The position numbers were made by a program, and so were the translations under genes. Below, one piece after another: positions 5,950-11,527 of a stretch of 11,527 nucleotides of DNA (the stretch's first letter is position 1; the number at the start of each line of letters is the position of its first letter). The DNA comes from Altererythrobacter sp. (GTDB taxonomy: Bacteria; Pseudomonadota; Alphaproteobacteria; Sphingomonadales; Sphingomonadaceae), in contig JALZVZ010000028.1 in NCBI GenBank assembly GCA_023299945.1, forward strand, positions 1-11,527, given 5' to 3'. Below the pieces are notes generated by a model. That model was not told the DNA's origin. It saw only the letters and a list, made by a program, of their open reading frames with translations, and did no database searches.

Positions 5950-8781
5950 TTGGAAACGGCCCCTGTTTTGACCGACGAAACCGAAACCTTGCCAGCCCCC
6001 CACCCATTGGGTGACTTTGAACGCATTGACATCGTTGATGAGATGAAAACGAGCTATCTCGATTACGCGATGAGCGTGATCGTTAGCCGTGCGCTGCCTG
6101 ATGTGCGCGACGGGTTGAAACCGGTTCACCGCCGCATTCTTTATGCCGCGCAAGTTGGCGGCTACACCTCGACGAAACCATACCGCAAATCGGCAAAAAT
6201 CGTCGGCGAAGTCATGGGTTCGTATCACCCCCACGGCGATAGCGCGATTTACGATGCGCTGGCTCGCATGACGCAGCATTGGTCGCTACGCGTGCCGCTG
6301 ATCGACGGGCAAGGCAATTTTGGCAGCATGGATCCTGATCCGCCAGCGGCCATGCGCTACACGGAAAGCCGCCTTGCTAAGGTGGCTGAGGCGCTGCTGA
6401 CCGATCTTGACAAGGATACTGTCGATTTCGTTCCCAATTATGATGGCAGCGAAACAGAGCCATCGGTTCTGCCTGCCCGGTTCCCCAATCTGCTAGTCAA
6501 TGGCGCTGGCGGTATTGCTGTTGGTATGGCGACCAATATTCCGCCGCATAATCTTGGCGAGATTATTGATGGGTGCTTTGCCTTTCTCGACAATCCGGCG
6601 ATTACGTCTGAAGAATTGATCGAATATATTCCTGGCCCTGATTTCCCGACAGAGCCGCTTATCCTCGGCACAGCAGGCGCGAAATCCGCCTATACCACGG
6701 GCCGCGGTTCCGTGATTATGCGTTGCCGTCATGAGATTGAGACACGGCGCGGCGACCGTGAAAGCATCATCTTCACCTCTATCCCCTTCCAAGTTGGCAA
6801 ATCCGGACTGGTTGAGAAAATCGCCGATGCCGCCAAAGAAAAGCGGATCGAAGGCATTTCCGACATTCGCGATGAAAGCAGCCGTTTGGGCGTGCGCGTC
6901 GTGATTGATTTGAAACGCGATGCCACCGCTGAAGTCGTGCTCAACCAATTGTGGCGGCACACCCCTGCACAATCCAGCTTCCCTGCCAATATGCTGGCGA
7001 TCCGCGATGGGCGGCCTGAAACGCTGCTGCTGCGCGATTTCATTCAAGCCTTCATCGCTTTCCGCGAAGAAGTCATCACGCGGCGCACCAAATATGAGCT
7101 GAACAAGGCCCGCGACCGAGCGCACATGTTGCTCGGCCTGGTCGTCGCTGTGTCCAATCTGGACGAAGTAGTCGCAATCATTCGCGGCGCATCCAATCCA
7201 GCAGAGGCGCGCGCGAAATTGCTCGCAAGGGAGTGGCCGATTGGCGACATTGCGCAATATATCGCATTGGTCGAGGCGATTGAGCCAAGCAGTGACGAGA
7301 GCGGCGGAACCTATCAACTGTCAGAGCGGCAGGTCAGAGCCATCCTTGAACTGCGCCTCCACCGCCTAACCGCGCTGGGCCGCGATGAAATTGGCGACGA
7401 GCTGAAGGGCTTGTCGGTTGATATTGCGGGCTATCTGGAAATCCTTGCCGACCGCGTCAAACTCTACAAGGTTCTGCGCGATGAACTGCAAGAGGTCCGC
7501 GACACCTATGCCACCCCGCGTGTTTCCGAAATCGCGCCTGCTTGGGATGGCCTCGATGATGAGGATCTGATCGAGCGCGACGACATGGTCGTGACCGTCA
7601 CCCATGATGGCTATATTAAACGCACCTCGCTCTCCACCTTCCGCGCGCAAAATCGCGGCGGCAAGGGCCGGGCCGGTATGTCGACCAAAGACGAAGATGC
7701 GATCAGCGATTTGTTCGTCACATCGACGCATACTCCGGTTTTGTTCTTCTCAACATCGGGCAAAGTCTACCGCATCAAGGTCTGGAAATTGCCAGAAGGC
7801 GGGCCAGCGACACGTGGCCGCCCGATCGTAAACCTGCTGCCGTCCCTGGATGATGGCGAGACGATCCGCACCGTGCTTCCTCTTCCCGAGGATGAGGAAA
7901 GCTGGGGCGCGCTATCAGTCGTGTTTGCCACCGCAAAGGGCAATGTGCGCCGCAATGCGATGGATGCCTTCACCAACATCCCGTCGAACGGCAAATTCGC
8001 GATGAAGTTTGATGCTGAAAGCGAAGACAAGCTTATCGGAGTTGCCTTGCTGGAAGACGGCGATGATGTCTTGCTGGCGACCAAAATGGGCAAGGCGATC
8101 CGCTTTGCAGGCGAGGATGTCCGCTCATTTACATCGCGCACCTCAACCGGTGTAAGGGGCATGAAATTCAAAGAGAAAGGCGACGAAGTTGTTTCTCTTT
8201 CTATCCTTACCGGCGGAACCGCCACACCAGAGGAACGCGACGCCTATTTGAAAGCCGCGCCATGGAAGGCTGATGACAACGCACCTGCCCTTTCAGACGA
8301 TCACGCCGCAATGGCAGAGGAAGAAAAATTCATCCTCACCGTCTGCGCCAATGGTTATGGAAAAATGTCCAGCGCCTATGAATATCGCCGCGCTGGCCGT
8401 GGCGGCATGGGCATCACCAATATCGACAATATCGCCCGCAATGGCGAAGTCGTCGCCAGCTTCACCGCCACCCGTCTCGACCAATTGATGCTAGTCACCG
8501 ACCAAGCCAAATTGATCCGTATCGGCCTGGATAGCCTGCGGGTTATCGGGCGCGGCAGCGCAGGTGTTCGCCTGTTCGACGTGGCCAAAGGCGAGACGAT
8601 TGTCGGCGCTGTTCGTATTGATGAACCTGAGGAAGAAGAGCTTACCGAAGGCGAGGAAGGCGCTGAAGGGACCGAAACAAGTGCCGAAACGGCTTCCGGA
8701 GATGGCGAGGCCAAACAAGGCCAAACGGGAGATGACCCCCAAACCCCTCCAGATGACGCTCCTAAAACTGGCGACGAGTAA
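5950..8781 (+). CDS. gyrA: DNA gyrase subunit A
   Basis: GyrA is the DNA cleaving and rejoining subunit of gyrase; with GyrB it introduces negative supercoils. The protein is 943 aa. Residues ~25-530 form the breakage-reunion core, with the catalytic tyrosine Y137 in AAMRYTE and the quinolone-binding helix HPHGDSAIYDA (93-103). S98 and D102, equivalent to E. coli S83 and D87, are both wild type. The C-terminal pinwheel domain follows, with the GyrA box QNRGGKG at 567-573 (consensus QRRGGKG), which argues for GyrA rather than ParC. An acidic, Asp/Glu-rich insertion occupies ~754-791 between blades. The last ~53 residues (891-943) form a low-complexity acidic tail. The start must be a non-ATG codon: TAA lies in frame at 5944-5946 and the first in-frame ATG is at residue 32, inside the conserved core. 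TTG at 5950 is the earliest choice; TTG at 5968 (residue 7) is an alternative. Confidence 0.98.
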   Translation: METAPVLTDETETLPAPHPLGDFERIDIVDEMKTSYLDYAMSVIVSRALPDVRDGLKPVHRRILYAAQVGGYTSTKPYRKSAKIVGEVMGSYHPHGDSAIYDALARMTQHWSLRVPLIDGQGNFGSMDPDPPAAMRYTESRLAKVAEALLTDLDKDTVDFVPNYDGSETEPSVLPARFPNLLVNGAGGIAVGMATNIPPHNLGEIIDGCFAFLDNPAITSEELIEYIPGPDFPTEPLILGTAGAKSAYTTGRGSVIMRCRHEIETRRGDRESIIFTSIPFQVGKSGLVEKIADAAKEKRIEGISDIRDESSRLGVRVVIDLKRDATAEVVLNQLWRHTPAQSSFPANMLAIRDGRPETLLLRDFIQAFIAFREEVITRRTKYELNKARDRAHMLLGLVVAVSNLDEVVAIIRGASNPAEARAKLLAREWPIGDIAQYIALVEAIEPSSDESGGTYQLSERQVRAILELRLHRLTALGRDEIGDELKGLSVDIAGYLEILADRVKLYKVLRDELQEVRDTYATPRVSEIAPAWDGLDDEDLIERDDMVVTVTHDGYIKRTSLSTFRAQNRGGKGRAGMSTKDEDAISDLFVTSTHTPVLFFSTSGKVYRIKVWKLPEGGPATRGRPIVNLLPSLDDGETIRTVLPLPEDEESWGALSVVFATAKGNVRRNAMDAFTNIPSNGKFAMKFDAESEDKLIGVALLEDGDDVLLATKMGKAIRFAGEDVRSFTSRTSTGVRGMKFKEKGDEVVSLSILTGGTATPEERDAYLKAAPWKADDNAPALSDDHAAMAEEEKFILTVCANGYGKMSSAYEYRRAGRGGMGITNIDNIARNGEVVASFTATRLDQLMLVTDQAKLIRIGLDSLRVIGRGSAGVRLFDVAKGETIVGAVRIDEPEEEELTEGEEGAEGTETSAETASGDGEAKQGQTGDDPQTPPDDAPKTGDE

Positions 8782-8788
8782 AGACGAT

Positions 8789-9634
8789 ATGCAGATAAGA
8801 TCATCGGGTCAGGCATGTGGCGCGCGCATTACCGGCGTGGATTTATCCGCACCCTTATCTGATGATTTAATCGCTGAAATTCGAAGCGCTTGGCTGGAGC
8901 ACCGCGTTATCGCTTTCGCAGATCAGACGATGGATGATGATGCGTTGGAGCGCTTTACCATTGCCATGGGGGGCTTTGGCGAAGATCCGTTTTTCGACCC
9001 GATTGAAGGGCGCAAAAACATTGCCGCCATTTGCCGAGAAGCGGATGAAAAGTCGCCCCTTTTTGCAGAAAATTGGCATTCCGATTGGAGCTTTCTCGCC
9101 GAGCCGCCGGCGGGTACTTGCTTGCTGTCGATAGATATCCCTCCCCATGGAGGCGATACGATGTTCTCCGATCAAGTCGCTGCTTTTACTGCGCTTTCAG
9201 ATGCCCGTAAGGAAGAACTGCGCGCCCTTACCGCCGTGCATTCCGCCAAGCTCGCATATGCGCCCGACGGCGCCTATGGCGATAAGGATGGCGAAGGCGA
9301 CCGCTCTATGGCGATCCGCCCCGATGCCAGCGCGAATGAAACCTACTCCCACCCCCTAGTCAAGGCGCATCCTGAAACCGGCGAAGAAGCGATATATTCC
9401 ACCATGGGCTATATCATCGGAATCGAAGGCATGGCCCAGGACGAAGCCTTTGCCTTTTTGGCCGAATTGCAAGCATGGCAAGGCCGCGATGAATTCACCT
9501 ACCGTCACGAGTGGGAGGAGAACATGTTGATATTGTGGGACAATCGCAGCCTTCTTCACAAAGCCACTGGCGGCTATGAAGGCCATCGGCGAGAGCTGCA
9601 CCGGACCACAATCGCGGCGTTTGACCCCGCTTAA
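8789..9634 (+). CDS. TauD/TfdA-family Fe(II)/2-oxoglutarate-dependent dioxygenase
   Basis: A 281-residue enzyme of the TauD/TfdA family. The iron triad is H97-x-D99 (in NWHSDWSF) and H257 (in DNRSLLHKA). R268 or R272 in the following RRELHRT segment is expected to bind the 2-oxoglutarate carboxylate. N-terminal GARITGVDLSAPL (11-23) and PPHGGDTMFSDQ (118-129) are standard family sequences. Members hydroxylate substrates such as taurine, alkyl sulfates or aryloxyalkanoates, often leading to cleavage. The substrate here cannot be read from the sequence, and no sulfonate or sulfate transporter genes are nearby. The ATG at 8789 gives the canonical family N-terminus; an open frame extending upstream within gyrA is not used. 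It begins 7 nt after the gyrA stop with only a weak GAG-type ribosome site, so it is probably co-transcribed with gyrA. Its stop overlaps that of the convergent next gene. Confidence 0.93.
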   Translation: MQIRSSGQACGARITGVDLSAPLSDDLIAEIRSAWLEHRVIAFADQTMDDDALERFTIAMGGFGEDPFFDPIEGRKNIAAICREADEKSPLFAENWHSDWSFLAEPPAGTCLLSIDIPPHGGDTMFSDQVAAFTALSDARKEELRALTAVHSAKLAYAPDGAYGDKDGEGDRSMAIRPDASANETYSHPLVKAHPETGEEAIYSTMGYIIGIEGMAQDEAFAFLAELQAWQGRDEFTYRHEWEENMLILWDNRSLLHKATGGYEGHRRELHRTTIAAFDPA

Positions 9635-10308
9635 ACCGCTGATTGTTTAGGCACTTTCGCAGTATCGGGATGCTCACCCCGCAAGGTTTGTACAACGCCT
9701 GTTGCGATCAAAAACTGCGCTGCAAAATAGAGCGGCCAAACGGCAAGATCAGGGATAGCGCTGCCTTCAAGCACACCCATTTGCGCAAAGATCAACCAAT
9801 CCGAAATCACAAACAATACCGCACCAATACCAACGCGGTATCTTGGAAAACGGCTTCGCCATGCGCTGGCAGCCATCATCCCAAGCACAAGTCCATAGAA
9901 CGCAACTTTCCAATCGCTCGACAGCAGCCAGCTCATCACCGGCGTACCGAGCAATAATGCAATCGCTAGCGCCCTCTGGCTGCCAGTCGGTGTTGGCCTC
10001 AAATTCCTAGAAAAAAGGAACAGAGCTGCACTATGAGCTAGCAAAAATATCGCCCCGCCCAGCTCCAATTGATAATTCACGCCCATATCGCCCAGCGCCG
10101 ATAGCCCGAGGAACAGCGCCAATATTTTCGCATCCCCGCCCGGCCCGCGCATCAAGGCATATAGCGCCAAGGCACCGACAGCTGCGCCCTTAATCAACAT
10201 GACCCACAGCCCGCCAAGCTCGCCATCTTTCAGCACATAATAGGCAACCGCCGCGATCACCGCGACAAGCAGCCAAGGCCGATGCTGTGATAAAGCGCGC
10301 TTGGGCAA
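9631..10308 (-). CDS. YhhN/TMEM86-family lysoplasmalogenase-like membrane protein
   Basis: A 225-residue polytopic membrane protein with about eight hydrophobic segments (roughly 12-26, 34-53, 61-77, 84-100, 112-129, 133-150, 158-177, 186-208). Family residues are in the expected order: G73-D74 in SALGDMGV, H92 in LLAHSA, S169-D170 in FVISDWLIFA, and Y194...Q198 in PLYFAAQFLI. The animal member TMEM86B hydrolyses the vinyl-ether bond of lysoplasmalogens. For bacterial members the activity is usually inferred, and it should be treated as such here. The start is TTG at 10308, set by AGGAG (10319-10315 on the minus strand) 6 nt upstream; the ATG further upstream meets a stop in frame. It is divergent from trmFO across 71 nt and convergent with the dioxygenase gene. 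Confidence 0.88.
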   Translation of the reverse strand: MPKRALSQHRPWLLVAVIAAVAYYVLKDGELGGLWVMLIKGAAVGALALYALMRGPGGDAKILALFLGLSALGDMGVNYQLELGGAIFLLAHSAALFLFSRNLRPTPTGSQRALAIALLLGTPVMSWLLSSDWKVAFYGLVLGMMAASAWRSRFPRYRVGIGAVLFVISDWLIFAQMGVLEGSAIPDLAVWPLYFAAQFLIATGVVQTLRGEHPDTAKVPKQSAV

Positions 10309-10314
10309 TTCTCT

Positions 10315-10319
10315 CTCCT
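10315..10319 (-). promoter_or_regulatory. Shine-Dalgarno supporting a TTG start for the YhhN-like gene
   Basis: AGGAG on the minus strand, 6 nt before TTG at 10306-10308. The spacing is close to ideal, and no in-frame ATG or GTG lies nearer to it, so the TTG is the likely initiation codon. Confidence 0.7.
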
Positions 10320-10379
10320 AAATTTCTTTATGCATTTCTGGCCTTGATGCGGGCCATGTGCAAGCCCTAGGGAGCGCAT

Positions 10380-11527
10380 ATGACACATCAGGTTCACATT
10401 ATCGGTGGCGGTCTTGCGGGAAGCGAGGCGGCTTGGCAATTGGCCCAGCGCGGCGTGAAGGTTCGCCTGTCTGAAATGCGCGGCGCGCCTGCGGAGCGCG
10501 GCGGCGAAATGACAGCGGCGCATCAAACCGATGGCTTGGCAGAGCTCGTGTGTTCCAATTCATTTCGCAGCGATGATGACACCAAAAATGCGGTTGGCCT
10601 GCTTCACCATGAGATGCGGCGACTGGACAGCATCGTGATGAGCGCCGGCGCCAAGGCGCAGGTTCCCGCCGGCAGCGCCATGGCGGTCGACCGCGATGTA
10701 TTCTCCGCCGAGGTGGAGCGCGCATTGCAGGAGCATCCTAATATTGAAGTGGTGCGCGAACGCATCGACACTTTGCCAACCGAAGGGCTAACAATTGTTG
10801 CAACCGGCCCGCTGACGGCCGCAACATTGGCTGACAGCATCGTGAAGGCAACGGGGCAAGAGCGCCTCGCCTTTTTTGATGCCATCGCGCCAATTGTTCA
10901 CCGTGACAGCATTGATATGGATATTTGCTGGATCCAATCGCGCTGGGACAAAACCACAGAAGCGTCCAATCCAGAGGGTGATTATATCAATTGCCCGATG
11001 ACGCGGGAGCAATATGCCGCCTTTCACCAAGGCTTGATGGATGGCGAGAAGACAGAGTTCAAACAATGGGAAGCCGACACCCCTTATTTCGATGGCTGCA
11101 TGCCAGTCGAAGTCATGGCCTCGCGCGGGTTTGATACCTTGCGGTTTGGCCCGATGAAGCCGGTCGGCCTCGATAATCCGCGCGATGCAACGGAGGAATT
11201 TCCGCAAGGCCGCTGGCCCCATGCCGTCGTACAGCTTCGCCAAGACAATAAGCTGGGCACGCTTTGGAATATGGTCGGGTTTCAGACCAAGTTGAAATAT
11301 GGCGCGCAGGTCGAATTGTTCCGCACGATACCCGGCCTTGAGAATGCCGAGTTTGCACGCCTTGGCGGATTGCACCGCAACACTTTCCTCAATTCGCCGC
11401 TGGTTCTGGACCGGCAATTGCGCCTGAAAGATGCGCCGCATATTCGTTTTGCAGGACAGATTACGGGCTGCGAAGGCTATGTTGAAAGCAGCGCTATTGG
11501 CATGATCGCTGGCATAATGGCAGCGGC
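10380..11527 (+). CDS. trmFO: TrmFO, folate-dependent tRNA (uracil-54-C5)-methyltransferase (3' end cut by window)
   Basis: TrmFO is an FAD enzyme that uses 5,10-methylenetetrahydrofolate to make ribothymidine at position 54 of the tRNA T-loop. The visible 382 residues hold the N-terminal FAD-binding [12 protein letters not shown] (7-18), LVCSNSFRS with C58 and DGCMPVEVM with C240 (the two cysteines implicated in catalysis in the Bacillus enzyme), FDAIAPIV (166-173), GYVESSAIG, and the highly conserved [42 protein letters not shown] and [11 protein letters not shown] blocks. The SIDMDICW segment after APIV also fits TrmFO rather than its paralogue GidA/MnmG. The start ATG at 10380 has AGGGAG 5 nt upstream. 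The reading frame is open to the window's last base, so the final part (roughly 60-90 residues by family length) is missing only because of the cut; no defect is seen. Confidence 0.97.
   Translation, partial: MTHQVHIIGGGLAGSEAAWQLAQRGVKVRLSEMRGAPAERGGEMTAAHQTDGLAELVCSNSFRSDDDTKNAVGLLHHEMRRLDSIVMSAGAKAQVPAGSAMAVDRDVFSAEVERALQEHPNIEVVRERIDTLPTEGLTIVATGPLTAATLADSIVKATGQERLAFFDAIAPIVHRDSIDMDICWIQSRWDKTTEASNPEGDYINCPMTREQYAAFHQGLMDGEKTEFKQWEADTPYFDGCMPVEVMASRGFDTLRFGPMKPVGLDNPRDATEEFPQGRWPHAVVQLRQDNKLGTLWNMVGFQTKLKYGAQVELFRTIPGLENAEFARLGGLHRNTFLNSPLVLDRQLRLKDAPHIRFAGQITGCEGYVESSAIGMIAGIMAA

Noticed and set aside
6493..7317. Long open frame (274 codons) on the minus strand inside gyrA
   Set aside because: It lies antisense to the conserved GyrA core, has no recognisable domain, and is the expected by-product of biased codon use in a high-G+C gene.
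8564..8788. Upstream extension of the dioxygenase frame into gyrA
   Set aside because: The extension is out of frame with gyrA and encodes a Lys/Arg-rich stretch unlike the family; the standard TauD N-terminus starts at 8789.
8845..8853. Further DnaA-box-like sequences (such as TTATCCGCA) inside the dioxygenase gene
   Set aside because: It is an isolated imperfect match in a coding region without clustering or AT-rich DNA; no replication origin is indicated.
10365..10372. CCCTAGGG palindrome overlapping the trmFO ribosome site
   Set aside because: Only 8 bp with no loop and no flanking symmetry; most likely chance, although it touches the Shine-Dalgarno.
10788..11441. 217-codon open frame on the minus strand at the right end
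   Set aside because: It is antisense to trmFO, whose conserved blocks cover the whole stretch.

Overview
The window looks like chromosomal housekeeping DNA from an alphaproteobacterium, most likely in Sphingomonadales (an Erythrobacteraceae- or Sphingomonadaceae-like genome). That placement is an inference from protein features: a lipA gene followed by a COQ10/RatA-type START gene, a GyrA with an insertion and an acidic tail in its C-terminal domain, a folate-dependent TrmFO, and moderately high G+C. I see no tRNA, rRNA, insertion sequence, CRISPR array or phage gene.

Layout. (1) 2-1447, minus strand: lipA (lipoyl synthase) followed 6 nt later by a COQ10/RatA-like START protein. (2) 1529-3467, plus strand, divergent from lipA: an overlapping three-gene set of SbtA-like bicarbonate permease, PII-like SbtB-type regulator and beta-carbonic anhydrase. 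The genes are joined by ATGA and TAATG stop/start overlaps. A NYN-domain (LabA-like) putative ribonuclease follows at 3507-4220. (3) 4228-5664: a hairpin with a T-rich minus-strand tail, then, on the minus strand, an exported alpha-helical TPR-like protein whose predicted mature N-terminus begins with a lysine run. (4) 5665-5949: a divergent regulatory region with a TATAAT-type -10 toward the TPR gene and a perfect DnaA box inside a perfect inverted repeat. (5) 5950-9634, plus strand: gyrA, which must start at a TTG, and a TauD/TfdA-type Fe(II)/2-oxoglutarate dioxygenase 7 nt behind it. (6) 9631-10308, minus strand: a YhhN/TMEM86-type lysoplasmalogenase, convergent with the dioxygenase so that the two stop codons share the palindrome TTAA. 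(7) 10380-11527, plus strand: trmFO, cut by the window end.

How the genes fit together. The permease, PII-like protein and carbonic anhydrase form a plausible bicarbonate uptake and CO2/HCO3- interconversion module with its own allosteric regulator. No carboxysome or RuBisCO gene is visible, so a heterotrophic (anaplerotic or pH) role is possible. lipA and the START gene both serve respiratory and oxidative metabolism (lipoylation of 2-oxoacid dehydrogenases; ubiquinone handling). gyrA and trmFO are core information-processing genes. The most interesting signals are the compact bicarbonate operon and the DnaA-box palindrome upstream of gyrA. The rest is largely conventional, and I do not see a clearly new defence or mobile system.
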